From positions 62,001 to 126,000 of the forward strand of contig NZ_AUCE01000011.1 of NCBI RefSeq assembly GCF_000429605.1: 64,000 bases of DNA, written 5' to 3'. Shown here in pieces: positions 8,096-18,675 of the stretch. This DNA comes from Azonexus hydrophilus DSM 23864 (GTDB lineage: Bacteria > Pseudomonadota > Gammaproteobacteria > Burkholderiales > Rhodocyclaceae). Numbering within the stretch: the first letter of the stretch is position 1; each line of letters opens with the position of its first letter. The notes beneath the pieces were generated by a model. It did not search any database and had not been told where the DNA came from. It worked only from the letters and a program-made list of their open reading frames with translations. The position numbers and the translations under genes are program-made.

Positions 8096-11000
8096 TCAGC
8101 GACTCCGGCCGCAGTAGGTCGCCAGCAGGCCGAGCAGTTCGTCTTCGTCGTAGGGTTTGCCGAGGTAGTGATTGGCCCCGATTTCCAGCGCGTAGTTGCG
8201 GTGCTTGTCGGCCGTGCGCGAGGTGATCATGATCACCGGAATGTTGCGCAGGCGCTCGTCGGCGCGCAGGTTGCGGACGAAGTCGAAGCCGTCCATGCGC
8301 GGCATTTCAATGTCCGAGAGGATCACGTCGGGCGGCGCGTCAAGCAGGTGCTCAAGCGCGTCGACACCATCCTTGGCAAGGATGACCTGATAGCCTTCGC
8401 GCAACAGCAGGCGACTGGTGATCTTGCGCACGGTCAACGAGTCATCGACCACCATGATGGTCGGCAGATGCTGCTGCACCGGCGCGGCGTGCGGCTCGAC
8501 CGGGGCGAACTCGCCGACCACTGCCTGCCCCCCCCGGCTGGCCAGTGCCACCGGATTCAGGATCAGCACCACCTGGCCGTCGCCAAGCACGGTTGCGCCG
8601 GCAATCCCGACCACGCGGGCAAGCTGGGCGCCGATGTTCTTGACCACCACTTCCTGGTTGCCACGCAGTTCGTCGACCAGTACCGCGACGCGTTGCGAAC
8701 CGGAACGCAGCAGCAGCACCCAGTACTGGCGATGCGCTTCGGGCAGGGCGACGGCGTCACCGAGCAGATGCGGCAGGAAATGGAAGGGATAGCGATTGCC
8801 TTGCCACTCGGCCTCGCCGGCATCGCGGATCGCGCCCAGGCCCTTTTCCTTCAACTCCAGCACCTGTTCGATCATCGTCGACGGCACGGCGTAGATCTGG
8901 CTGCCAGCACGAACCAGCAGGGTCTGAGTGACGGCCAGCGTCAGCGGCAGGTAGAGATTGAAAACCGTTCCCCGGCCCGACTCGGAGATGATCTCGATCC
9001 GTCCACCCAGCGCAGCGACCGCCGTCTTCACCACGTCCATACCCACACCGCGGCCAGCAACCTGGGTCAGTTCGGTGGCGGTCGAGAAACCCGGCTGGAA
9101 GATGAAATCGAGCAAGGCGGCATCGCTGATTTCCTGCCCCGAATGGAGCAGGCCAAGCGCTTCGGCGCGTTCGCGGATACGGCTGCGGTCCAGCCCCCGG
9201 CCATCGTCGGCCAGCGACAGGATGATTTCGTTGGCTTCCTGGGCCAGCTTGAGGGTGATTTCACCGGTTTCCGGCTTGTCTGCCGCCTGCCGCTGCTCGC
9301 GCGCTTCGATGCCGTGGGTCACGGCATTGCGCAGCATGTGCTCGATCGGCCCCATCATCTTTTCGAGGACCGAGCGGTCGACTTCGACATGGCCGCCGAC
9401 GATATCGAAGTTGGCGCGCTTGCCGACCTCCTTCGCCGTCTGCCGGACGATGCGGTACAGACGCTCCGCCTGGCTGACGAAGGGCAGCATGCGCACGCCC
9501 ATCAGTTCCTGCTGCAAACCGCGGTTCAGGCGGGCCTGCGCCAGGATCGCCGCGTTGGCGTCGTCGAGGTTCTTCAACAGGTTCTGCTGGACGGTCGCCA
9601 CGTCGTTGACCGACTCGGCCATGAAGCGCGTCAGTTCCTGGAAGCGGGTGAAGCGGTCGAGTTCGAGCGGGTCGAAATCAGCCTGGCCTTCATGCGCCTG
9701 GGCAACGCGCGCCTGGATCTGGGTTTCTGCCTGGATTTCGATTTCGCGCAACTGGCGGCGCAAACGGATGACGTTTTCCGTGAGATCGAGCAGCGAGCCC
9801 TTGAGGCTGCGCATTTCGCCTTCGATCCGCGCCCGGGCGATCGACAATTCGCCGGCCTCGTTGACCAGACGGTCGACCAGATCGGCGCGCACCCGCAGCA
9901 TCGCGCGCTGGCCGCTGCCTTCGCTGTCGGTCTCGGGATCGCTTGCCAGTACCGGTGCGACCTCGGCCGGCGCCATTTCGCCGCCCGCCGGTGCTTCGCC
10001 GTGGCTTTCCTCGACCGGGCCGCTGCGCAGCCGCTCGGTGGCCAAGGCCAGAGCATCGCAACCCGCTTCGATTTCGTCGATCAGGGCGGTGTTGGCCGTA
10101 CCGGCCTTGATTGCATCCTGGACCCGGGCTTCGAGCAAATGTGTCGCTTCGCCCAGATTCATCGCCCCGGCCATCCGGGCATTGCCCTTGAAGGTGTGGA
10201 GCAGGCGGGCAATCGCCCGTGGTGGCGCTTCTTCGCCCGGGCCGATGCGCCAGGCGCGCAGTTGTTCGGTCAGCTCACGCAGTTGATCCGCGGCTTCCTC
10301 GAGGAAGATCGGCAGTAGCTGCTCGTCCAGTTCGTCGGTCAGCTGACGGACCGGCTCGACCGGCGGCAGCAATTCGTCCACCGTCGGCACCTGCTGCTCC
10401 ACGGCGTCCTGACGCAACCCCGGTAGCGGAATGATCTGTGCGCCATTGCCTGACTCGTCGACCGCCGCGGCTGCTTCGGCTAACGCCCCGGGGTGAAAGA
10501 TGTCTTCCAGGGCCGCCAGCAGTTGCGGCTGTTCTTCCGGCGCCTGCTGCGCGGCCAGTCCGGCGAACATTTCTTCCAGCGTCAGGATGGCCTGACGCAC
10601 GGTTTCCAGACCTTCGATACTGTCCGGCTGGGCCGAGGTATCGCGGCGCAACAGGGCATGTTCCAGCGCATAGGCCAGGTGATGCAGCGGCATCAGGCCA
10701 ACGGTGGCGGCGATGCCGCCGAGCGTATGGGCGGCCCGCGTCATTTCGAAGGTCGTCGGCGCGGCCGGCTCGGCTTCCAGTGCGGCGAAGCTGTCGACCA
10801 GGGTTTGCAGATGACCGCGTGCTTCCTCACGGAAGATGTCGTACAAGGTCTGTGCCGTGCCCTGAGCCGGCGCTTCTGCGTCGGTTTCCGCTTCGGTTTC
10901 GGCAAACAGCGCCTCGGGCTCTTCCAGTTCCAGCTCGAACCCGCCTTCGAGTTCAGGGAATGTCACATCGGCAGCGGGCTCGTCGATGTCGATTGCGGGT

Positions 11001-13504
11001 GTCACCTCCACTGCCGGTGGCACGTCCTTCGGCAAGGGCTCAGCAACCGGCGCCGCTTCGACGACCGGCGGCACTGCGGCCGGCGTTGGCTCGGCCGGCT
11101 GCTCGGTGGTGCCACGCATGGCGGCGGCAAGCGCGACCAAATGGGCGGCATCCGGCATCTGGCCGGTGCCGCTTTCAAGCAGGGCAACCCATTCGCTGAA
11201 CACCCGGTGTTCTTCGTCGATCAAAGCCAGCAACTCGGGGGTCACGGCAATATCCTGACGCAACCACAGGTTCAGGGTCTGCTCGACAGCCCAGGCCGTT
11301 TCGCCGAGTTCGACCAGGCCGACCATGCGCCCGGACCCCTTCAGGGTATGGGTGCACCGGCGGATCGTCGTCAATGCCTCGCGGTCGTGTACGTCGGCCG
11401 CCAGCAGCGACTTCTGGGTAGCCATGTCGGCCAGCACTTCGTGGCCTTCCTCGATGAAGATGGCCAGCAACTCGGCGTCGATTTCCTCGTGGCTGGAACT
11501 GGCCAGCTGCAGGGTTTCCGCCGACGGTTGCGGCGCATCGACCTGGGAGACACGCAGGCCGGACAGGGCGACATCGACCTGCTCGCCCGACTCCAGCGCA
11601 GCCAGCACCGCCTTGGCGGATTCGCCCAGTTCGCGGTCGGCGACCAGGTCAGCGTCTTTCTGGATGGCTTCGAGATTCTGCTTGAGTTCCTGCAGACGCT
11701 GGTCGTCTGGAGTTTCGCGCAATGCGCTGGCAAGCGCCTTGGCTTCGCGCGCCTGTTGCGCCAGTTCGGCTTCGACGGTCAGAGCCGCCTCGGCCGCGGC
11801 ATCGGTATCGACCACCAGCTCATCACCATGCAGACGACGGACGAAGGTGTCATAACTGGTCTCACCGTGCTGCAGCGCGTCGATGAAGAAACCGAGCGCC
11901 GACAGTTCGTCGGCGACCTGCTGGAAGTCGACATCCTGCGGCTGGTAACCAGGCGCCGCAAAGGCCTCGATGTGCGCCGTCGTGCGCTTCAGGCTGGCGA
12001 CGGCGGAGAAATGCCCGAGCATGGCCAGCGCCCCGCCAACCTGCTTGAGCGGCGCGTCCAGCGCAGCCATCTCGAAGCCCTTGGCCGGGGAACGGAAGAA
12101 GGCGTCGAGCGTCTGCTCGATCTGCGCCAGGTTGCTCTGGATTTCCCGGCCGACATGGGCGATCAGCAATTTTTCCTGTGCCCGCCGAGTCATCTCGTCG
12201 AGCAGTGGAATATCGCTGGCCGTGGCCGCACGCCCGGCGATGCAGGCGTGGATGCGGTCGACCATCAGGTCGACTTGCTGGGCGAAATCGGCACCAAGGC
12301 GCAGGAAGTTTTCGTGGGCATTCTGCAGCAGCAGGATGGCCGTTGCCACTTCCATGGCCACACCATCGTTGAAACGTTTGACATCGTCCTGCAACCAGCC
12401 GGCAATCGCCGCCAGCGCCTGACCGAGCCGCTTCAGGTCGGTATGGCCGAGTTCTCCGGTGACATGAGCCGCCGCCTGGGCCAACTCGCCGAAGTTGACC
12501 AGGCTGCCCGGACTGCCCGAACAGTATTTATTCCAGACTTCCTCGATGCTGACGAGAATTTCGCGCAGGCGTCGCAGTGCCTGCTCCTGGGCATCGGGCA
12601 GAGTCTGCAGCGAAGCCACTGCCGGCAAATGCGCGGGCAGGTCGAAAATATGCTGCGCCTGGGCAACCAGCGAGTCCGCTCCAGCCGGGGTTCGGGCAAC
12701 GTAGTACAGCGCCTCGCGCATCACGCGTTCGGCCAGTTTGCCGGAACCATCGAGCAGACGACGGATCTGCAGGTCGATGCGCGCGCACAGTTGCCTGGCC
12801 AGCGGTTCGACCGAGATATCGGGATTGTCCAGGGCTTCGAGGAAAGCTTGCGAGACCCACCAGAACGAACGCGCACCGGAGGTCGGCTGGATGGCTTCGA
12901 TCGCCGCCAGCGCTTCGCTCATCGCCTGCCGGCCGCTGGCCTTCTGCTCCGGCTGGGTCAGCCACTTGAGCAGGCCCTTCTGGAAGCGGGTCCGTTGCTT
13001 GCGCAGGACCTTGTGCATTTCCTCCGGCGTCAGCGCCGGCGGGGTCAGGGTCGAGCGCGGCGGGCGCAGGCTCAGGTCGGGATAGAACAGGTCGCCCGGA
13101 TGCACCGGCGGCAAGCCGCGGACTTCGGCCAGACGGGAACAGAGCGGCATCATGCGCAGCGGCTGGTGCGGTTCACCTGCCACGAGGTCGTCGAGATACT
13201 GGCGCAACCCGGCCAGCGCCTCGTGGGCGACCGACTGCGCCGCTTCACTGGCCGGCAGGCGTTCCTCCTCCAGCGCCAGCAGCAGGGCTTCGAGCGACTC
13301 GGTCAACTCCGTGATGCCGTTCAGACCGACGATGTCGAGCGCACCATGAACCTGGTGCACATGGGTGCGGCAGAATTTCAACTGCGTCGCATCGGCATTC
13401 GCCACGAACTGGTCGAGCGCTTCCTCGGCGCGTAGCAGCGCCTGGTCGATCTCGCCCTTGACCCACGTCAGCGGGCCCAAATCGAATTCAGTTGCCGCGT
13501 TCAT
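8096..13504 (-). CDS. chpA: ChpA/PilL, pilus chemotaxis CheA-type hybrid kinase
   Basis: An 1802-residue hub kinase of the type IV pilus (Chp) chemosensory system. Several histidine phosphotransfer modules occur in the N-terminal two thirds: an Hpt-like helix near residue 45 (VHQVHGALDIVG), HTLKGSGRMVG near 718, HTLGGIAATVG near 928 and HTFKGNARMAG near 1105. A CheA core follows (EHMLRNAVTHGIE near 1391, then GRGVGMDVV), a CheW-like domain near 1545, and a C-terminal receiver (LSDIEMPRMDG near 1730). The start is ATG 13504, with GAGAGA upstream, because it begins the conserved MNAATEFDLG sequence. It should phosphorylate PilG and PilH and control twitching and surface responses. It is the last gene of the operon. 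Confidence 0.93.
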   Translation of the reverse strand: MNAATEFDLGPLTWVKGEIDQALLRAEEALDQFVANADATQLKFCRTHVHQVHGALDIVGLNGITELTESLEALLLALEEERLPASEAAQSVAHEALAGLRQYLDDLVAGEPHQPLRMMPLCSRLAEVRGLPPVHPGDLFYPDLSLRPPRSTLTPPALTPEEMHKVLRKQRTRFQKGLLKWLTQPEQKASGRQAMSEALAAIEAIQPTSGARSFWWVSQAFLEALDNPDISVEPLARQLCARIDLQIRRLLDGSGKLAERVMREALYYVARTPAGADSLVAQAQHIFDLPAHLPAVASLQTLPDAQEQALRRLREILVSIEEVWNKYCSGSPGSLVNFGELAQAAAHVTGELGHTDLKRLGQALAAIAGWLQDDVKRFNDGVAMEVATAILLLQNAHENFLRLGADFAQQVDLMVDRIHACIAGRAATASDIPLLDEMTRRAQEKLLIAHVGREIQSNLAQIEQTLDAFFRSPAKGFEMAALDAPLKQVGGALAMLGHFSAVASLKRTTAHIEAFAAPGYQPQDVDFQQVADELSALGFFIDALQHGETSYDTFVRRLHGDELVVDTDAAAEAALTVEAELAQQAREAKALASALRETPDDQRLQELKQNLEAIQKDADLVADRELGESAKAVLAALESGEQVDVALSGLRVSQVDAPQPSAETLQLASSSHEEIDAELLAIFIEEGHEVLADMATQKSLLAADVHDREALTTIRRCTHTLKGSGRMVGLVELGETAWAVEQTLNLWLRQDIAVTPELLALIDEEHRVFSEWVALLESGTGQMPDAAHLVALAAAMRGTTEQPAEPTPAAVPPVVEAAPVAEPLPKDVPPAVEVTPAIDIDEPAADVTFPELEGGFELELEEPEALFAETEAETDAEAPAQGTAQTLYDIFREEARGHLQTLVDSFAALEAEPAAPTTFEMTRAAHTLGGIAATVGLMPLHHLAYALEHALLRRDTSAQPDSIEGLETVRQAILTLEEMFAGLAAQQAPEEQPQLLAALEDIFHPGALAEAAAAVDESGNGAQIIPLPGLRQDAVEQQVPTVDELLPPVEPVRQLTDELDEQLLPIFLEEAADQLRELTEQLRAWRIGPGEEAPPRAIARLLHTFKGNARMAGAMNLGEATHLLEARVQDAIKAGTANTALIDEIEAGCDALALATERLRSGPVEESHGEAPAGGEMAPAEVAPVLASDPETDSEGSGQRAMLRVRADLVDRLVNEAGELSIARARIEGEMRSLKGSLLDLTENVIRLRRQLREIEIQAETQIQARVAQAHEGQADFDPLELDRFTRFQELTRFMAESVNDVATVQQNLLKNLDDANAAILAQARLNRGLQQELMGVRMLPFVSQAERLYRIVRQTAKEVGKRANFDIVGGHVEVDRSVLEKMMGPIEHMLRNAVTHGIEAREQRQAADKPETGEITLKLAQEANEIILSLADDGRGLDRSRIRERAEALGLLHSGQEISDAALLDFIFQPGFSTATELTQVAGRGVGMDVVKTAVAALGGRIEIISESGRGTVFNLYLPLTLAVTQTLLVRAGSQIYAVPSTMIEQVLELKEKGLGAIRDAGEAEWQGNRYPFHFLPHLLGDAVALPEAHRQYWVLLLRSGSQRVAVLVDELRGNQEVVVKNIGAQLARVVGIAGATVLGDGQVVLILNPVALASRGGQAVVGEFAPVEPHAAPVQQHLPTIMVVDDSLTVRKITSRLLLREGYQVILAKDGVDALEHLLDAPPDVILSDIEMPRMDGFDFVRNLRADERLRNIPVIMITSRTADKHRNYALEIGANHYLGKPYDEDELLGLLATYCGRSR

Positions 13505-13523
13505 GCTCTCTCGCGTGGGTGGC

Positions 13524-15650
13524 TCAATCGACCTTGAAACCGGCGACCGAGCCCTTGAGTTCGGAAGCCAGCGCGGACAGTTCATCAACGGCCTCGGCGG
13601 TACGCTGCGTACCCGCCGTGGTCTGTTCGGTGACGCGCAGGATATCCTGCATCAGACGCGCCACCTGGGTGGCCGAGTCGGCCTGGCTCTGGGTGGAGCT
13701 GGAAATTCGCTGAATCAGGCTAGCCAGATCACGGGACACCTGACCGATTTCGGACAGTGCCTGGCCGGCCGCATCGGACAGTTTGGCGCCCTCGACCACA
13801 CCCTGGGTCGATTGTTCCATGGCGGATACGGCGTCCTGCGTGTCGGTCTGAATGGTCTTGACGATGGCCGCGATCTGCTTGGTCGCCTCGCCGGAACGTT
13901 CAGCCAGCCGCTGCACTTCCTCGGCAACGACGGTGAAGCCGCGCCCGGCATCGCCGGCCGATGCAGCCTGGATGGCGGCGTTCAGCGCGAGCACGTTGGT
14001 CTGTTCGGTAATGTCGGAAATCAGTTCAACGATTTCGCCGATCTCCTGCGAGCTTTCGCCGAGACGCTTGATCCGCTTCGAGGTTTCCTGGATCTGATTG
14101 CGAATTTCGTTCATGCCCTTGATCGAGTCCTGTACCGCCTGCGTCCCCTTTTCGGCGGCCTGCAGCGACTGGTTTGCCACCTGTGCCGACTGGGCGGCGT
14201 TGCTCGACACCTCGGTCATCGAACGGGCCATGTCCAGCGCCGACTGACCGGCTTCCTGAATTTCGACCGACTGACGTTCGGCAGCGGTGAGCAGCTCGGC
14301 CGACGTCTGGCGGGCGATTTCGGTCGCCGCCGTCACCCGGTTCGCCGCATCGTTGATGCGGCCGACCAGCACGCGCAGTTCTTCAATCGTGTAGTTGATC
14401 GAGTCGGCGATGGCGCCGGTGATGTTCTCGCTGACGGTTGCCGTCACGGTCAGGTCGCCGTCGGCGAGGTCGCCGAGTTCGTTCATCAGGCGCAGAATGG
14501 CGTCCTGATTCTCGCGGTTGACCTGTTCGGAACCGAGACGCTGCTTTTCAACTTCCTGGGTACGCCGTTCAGCGTCGTCGCGATAGACCTGCACCAGCTT
14601 GGCCAGGGCGGCCAGGGCCACCAGAACGAGAACCAGCACCGAGACGATGAAACCGCCACGTCCGCTGAGCGCCTCTTGATAACCGCGCGCCAGTTCGTCG
14701 GTTGCCTTGAGCAGTTCCTCGCTGTCGCGGAAGATGCGCGAACCGGCCTGCTTGGACAGGACCAGCGGCTGCATGTTGCCGAGAATGCCGGAAATGGCCG
14801 TTTCGTAATCCTTGAAGGCGGTTTCCAGCGCCTCGACCTTGGCCCGGGTATCGGCATCGGTCACACCGCGACCCAGTCCCTGCATCAATTCACGGAAGTT
14901 GTTGGTGTCCTTACCCAGCAGGAAGGCCACTTCGGGATTGATTTCAGCACCGACCAGCAGTGCCGAAGCGTTCTTGGCAATCCGTTGCGTCAACATCACC
15001 AGCTGGTTGGCCGCAGCGATGTCGCGGGCGCCGGCGCCCGACTGCAGCTTGAGGGCGGCGACCTGCTCGGTCAGTTCAAGCATGATGGCGTTGTTGTCGT
15101 CGATGGTTGCCACGTTGCGACCCAACTCGATCAGGTTCTTCTCCTGGCCGATCACGGTCGCGGCATCTTTTTCGGACTGGGTCCAGCGCTCGCTCAGCGC
15201 ATCAAGCTGCGCCTGCACGGCCAGCGGCGAAGCACCGACGCTGACGTTGCCGAGTTCGCCGCCGCGCGTGAGCTTTTCCATCAGGTCGGCGAAGGTGGCG
15301 CGCGACTCCTTGAGTTGGGCAAAAGCCACCGGGTCGCCCTGCAGGGCCAGCGAGGAGGCCTTGGCCAGACGCTGCGAGAGCATCCGCATTTCACCGGCAG
15401 CCGCCACATAGGCGGTCGCCTGGGCGGAGTCACGGTTGTCGCGGGCAACCAGCACACCAATGACCAGCAGGACGGCGAAGAACACGCCGCCCAGGATCTT
15501 CATCTGCTGGGTGGCCGACTTGCCGGCCAGGAAACCCGGACCGGCAGCCTTCTTGGCCGGCGCAGCCGGCAATTCGTCCCCGGTGACGGTCAGCGGCGAC
15601 ACGTCCTTCTTCGATGCCCCGAATTTCGGGAGTTTGAAGCTCAAAGCCAT
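13524..15650 (-). CDS. pilJ: PilJ, type IV pilus methyl-accepting chemotaxis protein
   Basis: A 708-residue transmembrane receptor. After about 45 cytoplasmic residues comes TM1 ([20 protein letters not shown], near 55-75), a periplasmic PilJ-type sensor region of about 250 residues, TM2 near 325-345, a HAMP-like linker, and the MCP signalling hairpin with [18 protein letters not shown] near residue 575. It activates ChpA through the CheW-like protein PilI. The ATG at 15650 was chosen over an upstream start because GGAGGGTAGAA precedes it. It lies 19 bases before chpA and 39 after pilI. Confidence 0.93.
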   Translation of the reverse strand: MALSFKLPKFGASKKDVSPLTVTGDELPAAPAKKAAGPGFLAGKSATQQMKILGGVFFAVLLVIGVLVARDNRDSAQATAYVAAAGEMRMLSQRLAKASSLALQGDPVAFAQLKESRATFADLMEKLTRGGELGNVSVGASPLAVQAQLDALSERWTQSEKDAATVIGQEKNLIELGRNVATIDDNNAIMLELTEQVAALKLQSGAGARDIAAANQLVMLTQRIAKNASALLVGAEINPEVAFLLGKDTNNFRELMQGLGRGVTDADTRAKVEALETAFKDYETAISGILGNMQPLVLSKQAGSRIFRDSEELLKATDELARGYQEALSGRGGFIVSVLVLVLVALAALAKLVQVYRDDAERRTQEVEKQRLGSEQVNRENQDAILRLMNELGDLADGDLTVTATVSENITGAIADSINYTIEELRVLVGRINDAANRVTAATEIARQTSAELLTAAERQSVEIQEAGQSALDMARSMTEVSSNAAQSAQVANQSLQAAEKGTQAVQDSIKGMNEIRNQIQETSKRIKRLGESSQEIGEIVELISDITEQTNVLALNAAIQAASAGDAGRGFTVVAEEVQRLAERSGEATKQIAAIVKTIQTDTQDAVSAMEQSTQGVVEGAKLSDAAGQALSEIGQVSRDLASLIQRISSSTQSQADSATQVARLMQDILRVTEQTTAGTQRTAEAVDELSALASELKGSVAGFKVD

Positions 15651-15689
15651 TTCTACCCTCCACTTGGGCTCCGTCAATGGAGCCCGCGC

Positions 15690-16202
15690 TTAAATTCCAA
15701 TATTCATGAACCCGCGATCGGCGAGCAGTTCGCGCACCGCCAGCTTGCGCCAGACCTTGCCGTCAGTATCGGTGAAGCGCTGCCGGCCCCAGACCGGAAA
15801 TGCTTCGTCGGCCGCCATCGGCTGAAAATTTTCGGGCTTCTTCAGACCGAGCATCCGCGACACCAGCAGGGCGGCATTCGAACCATGACGGACGCCGATC
15901 AGCAGCAAGCGGGTATTGACGTTGCGCGGCGTCGGCGGCGCGCCGAGGAAAGCCGCGAAATCGGTCACCGCATAAAGATTGCCGCGCACGTTGGCGATGC
16001 CCGAGAACCAGGGGTGCACCAGTGGCACACCAGCCAACTGCGGCGCCTGCACGATCTCGCCGCCGTCCGAGAGGTCGATCAGCCAGCCTTCGCCAGCGAC
16101 ATCGAGCCCCAGCCAGGAAGCGCCCCCATGCCCCTGCGCCGCCTCACTGAGGCGGCCGGCCAGGTAAGCCTGAAAATCCCGGAGACTGCTCTTGCGGGCC
16201 AT
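15690..16202 (-). CDS. pilI: PilI, CheW-like adaptor of the pilus chemotaxis system
   Basis: A 170-residue CheW-domain protein (LIDLSDGGEIV, VRGNLYAVTDF, VSRMLGLKKPENF) that couples the receptor PilJ to the kinase ChpA. The start is ATG 16202, five bases after the pilH stop; the open frame extends further upstream only through pilH in another frame. CheW signatures are recognisable though divergent, as usual for PilI. It occupies its standard position between pilH and pilJ. Confidence 0.87.
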   Translation of the reverse strand: MARKSSLRDFQAYLAGRLSEAAQGHGGASWLGLDVAGEGWLIDLSDGGEIVQAPQLAGVPLVHPWFSGIANVRGNLYAVTDFAAFLGAPPTPRNVNTRLLLIGVRHGSNAALLVSRMLGLKKPENFQPMAADEAFPVWGRQRFTDTDGKVWRKLAVRELLADRGFMNIGI

Positions 16203-16207
16203 GACGG

Positions 16208-16573
16208 TCAGGGCAAGGCAGCAATACGTTGCAGCAATTCCTGGGGATTGAGCGGCTTGACCAGATAATCGACCGCCCCCTGACGCAGCCCCCAGATCTT
16301 GTCGGTTTCCTGCCCCTTGGAGGTACAGACAATGACCGGGATATGCTTGGTTTCCTCGTCGCGGGTCAGCGTCCGGGTCGCCTGATAACCGTTCAGACCG
16401 GGCATGACCACGTCCATCAGGATCAGGTCGGGTTTGGTGGCCTTGGCCTTGGCAATGCCTTCCTCGCCATTCTCGGCAGTGGACACGAGATAACCGGCCT
16501 TGCTGAGCAGATCGACGGCAAAAAAGCGTTCGGTGGGCGAATCGTCGATGACGAGAATATTCTTGACGGGCAT
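16208..16573 (-). CDS. pilH: PilH, twitching-motility response regulator
   Basis: A 121-residue single-domain receiver. The acidic pocket (VIDDSPTE), the phosphoacceptor Asp in LILMDVVMPGLNG and the conserved Lys in YLVKP are present, with no output domain. In Pseudomonas, PilH works with PilG under ChpA to control pilus retraction and cAMP. It lies 14 bases downstream of pilG and 5 upstream of pilI. Confidence 0.92.
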   Translation of the reverse strand: MPVKNILVIDDSPTERFFAVDLLSKAGYLVSTAENGEEGIAKAKATKPDLILMDVVMPGLNGYQATRTLTRDEETKHIPVIVCTSKGQETDKIWGLRQGAVDYLVKPLNPQELLQRIAALP

Positions 16574-16587
16574 GCGTGCTCCCTGAA

Positions 16588-17001
16588 CTACGACTGTGTG
16601 GTTTGTGTTTCCGCCGGCAGTGCAAAGGTCGCGACCGTTTGCAGCAGGCTGTCCTTGGTGAAGGGTTTGGTCAGGTACTGATCGGACCCGACCATGCGCC
16701 CGCGCGCCCGGTCGAACAGGCCGTCCTTGGACGACAGCATGATCACCGGCGTGGTCTTGAAGCGGGGGTTTTTCTTGATCAATGCGCAGGTCTGATAACC
16801 GTCAAGCCGGGGCATCATGATGTCGCAAAACACCACGGCCGGCTGGTGGTCGGCAATCTTGGCCAGGGCGTCGAAGCCATCCTCGGCGAGCACGACCTGA
16901 CAGCCGGCCTGGACGAGAAATATCTCGGCGCTCCGGCGTATCGTGTTGCTGTCGTCGATGACCATGACGCGAACGCCGCGCAGTCTCGATAAATCAGTCA
17001 A
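16588..17001 (-). CDS. pilG: PilG, twitching-motility response regulator
   Basis: A 137-residue CheY-like receiver with VMVIDDSNTIRR, the phosphoacceptor Asp in VVFCDIMMPRLDGYQ and Lys in YLTKPF. It is the first gene of the pilG-pilH-pilI-pilJ-chpA operon. The start is uncertain. TTG at 17001 gives the normal PilG N-terminus and has purine-rich GGGGGCAGGGAA upstream, while the first in-frame ATG would begin at residue 13, inside the first beta strand. I therefore prefer the TTG. pilK and chpB, found in the Pseudomonas cluster, are absent here. Confidence 0.9.
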   Translation of the reverse strand: MTDLSRLRGVRVMVIDDSNTIRRSAEIFLVQAGCQVVLAEDGFDALAKIADHQPAVVFCDIMMPRLDGYQTCALIKKNPRFKTTPVIMLSSKDGLFDRARGRMVGSDQYLTKPFTKDSLLQTVATFALPAETQTTQS

Positions 17002-17164
17002 TTCCCTGCCCCCTGAGTGTTTCTTGGCGCACTTGGCATATAGCTGTCATCTTACTACGGAACTCGGGGGGGGCCGCAATGCCTGTACATTGTTTCGGGC
17101 TTTCGGACAGAACTCGGAGAGAACGGGATTCGGATAGAATCCGGGCATTCAACCAGAAAGTACC

Positions 17165-17181
17165 GCACCGCACTACGGTGC
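17165..17181 (+). repeat. Small hairpin in the thiD leader
   Basis: GCACCG (17165-17170) and CGGTGC (17176-17181) pair around CACTA, ending nine bases before the thiD ATG. It could influence initiation, but six base pairs is little in GC-rich DNA. No TPP aptamer is visible in the 188-bp pilG-thiD gap, which must also carry both divergent promoters. Confidence 0.3.
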
Positions 17182-17189
17182 CTTTCCCG

Positions 17190-18053
17190 ATGCAGAAAAC
17201 GCGCACCACCCCGGCCACGCCACCGCAGGTTCTTGTCTTTGCCGCCAGCGATCCGACCTGCGGCGCCGGCATCCAGGCCGACATCCTGACCCTGGCCAGC
17301 CTGGGTTGCCACCCGCTGACCGCCCTGACGGCCGTCACCGTGCAGGACACCACCGGCGTCAGCAGCCTGCAGCCGCTCAGCGCCGAACTGCTCGAACAGC
17401 AGGCACGCGCGGTGCTGGAAGACATGCCGGTTGCCGCCTTCAAGATCGGCCTGCTCGGCAGCGTCGAAAACGTCCTGGCCGTTGCCGAGATCGTTTCCGA
17501 TTACCCCGACATCCCGCTGATTTTCGATCCCGTGCTGGCGTCCGGTCGCGGCGACGAACTGTCCGGCGAGGAAATCATCGCCGCGATGCGCGAGATGCTG
17601 CTGCCGCAGACCACCATCATCACGCCCAATGCGCCGGAAGCCCGCCGCCTGGCCGAAAGCGACGAGGATGAAAACGAGCCGTCGCTCGACGTCTGCGCCG
17701 CCCGCCTGATCGAGATGGGCGCCCAGTACGTGCTGATCACCGGCACCCACGAAAACACGCCGCTGGTGGTCAATACCCTCTACAACGACCAGGGCGTGCT
17801 CCGCCACGACCGCTGGGAACGCCTGCCCGGCAGCTATCACGGTTCGGGCTGCACGCTGGCCTCGGCGATTGCCGGTTGCATTGCCGGCGGCGCCAGTATC
17901 GAGGAAGCCGTGCGCGATGCCCAGGATTACACCTGGCAGGCCCTGGACAAAGGCTTCCGCGCCGGCATGGGGCAGTTCATTCCCGACCGCATGTTCTGGG
18001 CCCGCGAGGACAGCGAAGAGCAAGAGAAGGACAAAGGCGATGCGCCGGCCTGA
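17190..18053 (+). CDS. thiD: Hydroxymethylpyrimidine/phosphomethylpyrimidine kinase
   Basis: A 287-residue ribokinase-fold enzyme that phosphorylates HMP and HMP-phosphate to HMP-pyrophosphate, the pyrimidine half of thiamine. Family motifs are [14 protein letters not shown] at the N-terminus, TAVTVQDT, the substrate loop DPVLASGRG and the anion hole [15 protein letters not shown] near residue 215. The ATG at 17190 fits the normal start; the frame stays open 111 bases upstream without a family match. The stop overlaps thiE by 14 bases, forming a thiD-thiE-hemL-gdx operon. Confidence 0.94.
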   Translation: MQKTRTTPATPPQVLVFAASDPTCGAGIQADILTLASLGCHPLTALTAVTVQDTTGVSSLQPLSAELLEQQARAVLEDMPVAAFKIGLLGSVENVLAVAEIVSDYPDIPLIFDPVLASGRGDELSGEEIIAAMREMLLPQTTIITPNAPEARRLAESDEDENEPSLDVCAARLIEMGAQYVLITGTHENTPLVVNTLYNDQGVLRHDRWERLPGSYHGSGCTLASAIAGCIAGGASIEEAVRDAQDYTWQALDKGFRAGMGQFIPDRMFWAREDSEEQEKDKGDAPA

Positions 18054-18675
18054 ACTGCGCGGTCTCTACGCGGTGACGCCGGAAAGCACTGACGGCGCCG
18101 CGCTGCTGCGCCAGGTCGAAGCGGCACTGGCCGGCGGCTGCCGCATCGTCCAGTTGCGCGACAAAGAAAGCCGGATGAGCGAACGTCTCGCCCGCGCCCA
18201 CGCGCTGCGTGCCGCCACCCGGCGCCACGGTGCGCTGCTGCTGATCAACGACGATCTGGCGCTGTGCCAACTGGTCGATGCCGACGGCGTGCACCTCGGT
18301 CGCGACGACGGCGACCTGCACATCGCCCGCGCCATCCTCGGCCCCGGGCGCATCCTCGGCGCCTCCTGCTACGCCGACCTCGACGCAGCCCGTAGCGCGA
18401 TTGCGGCAGGTGCCGACTACGTCGCCTTCGGCGCCGCCTTTGCCTCGCCGACCAAACCCGACGCCGCGTCCGCCCCACTGGCGCTGTACACCCGGGCCAG
18501 CGCCGAACTCGACGCGCCGGTCTGCGCCATCGGCGGCATCACCGTCGCCAACGCGGCGCCGCTGATCGATGCCGGCGTTGACCTGCTGGCCGTCATCACC
18601 GACCTTTTCTCGGCGCCGGACATCGAAGCCCGCGCCAACCAGTATCAACGTCTTTTTGCGAAAGCCCGACCATGA
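18040..18675 (+). CDS. thiE: Thiamine-phosphate synthase
   Basis: A 211-residue TIM-barrel enzyme that joins HMP-pyrophosphate and thiazole phosphate into thiamine phosphate. Recognisable segments are [47 protein letters not shown] and CAIGGIT. The ATG at 18040 lies inside the end of thiD (14-base overlap) and its stop overlaps the hemL ATG. Its usual partner enzyme ThiG is not in the window; thiC is 11 kb away on the other strand. Confidence 0.94.
   Translation: MRRPELRGLYAVTPESTDGAALLRQVEAALAGGCRIVQLRDKESRMSERLARAHALRAATRRHGALLLINDDLALCQLVDADGVHLGRDDGDLHIARAILGPGRILGASCYADLDAARSAIAAGADYVAFGAAFASPTKPDAASAPLALYTRASAELDAPVCAIGGITVANAAPLIDAGVDLLAVITDLFSAPDIEARANQYQRLFAKARP

Noticed and set aside
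7847..16268. Three very long plus-strand open frames (823, 980 and 967 codons) opposite chpA and pilJ
   Set aside because: They lie antisense to clear chemotaxis genes, have no recognisable domains, and are expected from GC-skewed third positions in high-GC DNA.
17002..17189. Possible rubredoxin or small gene between pilG and thiD
   Set aside because: Related genomes often have a gene here, but no frame shows a CxxC pair or other signature; the gap holds only weak hairpins and promoters.
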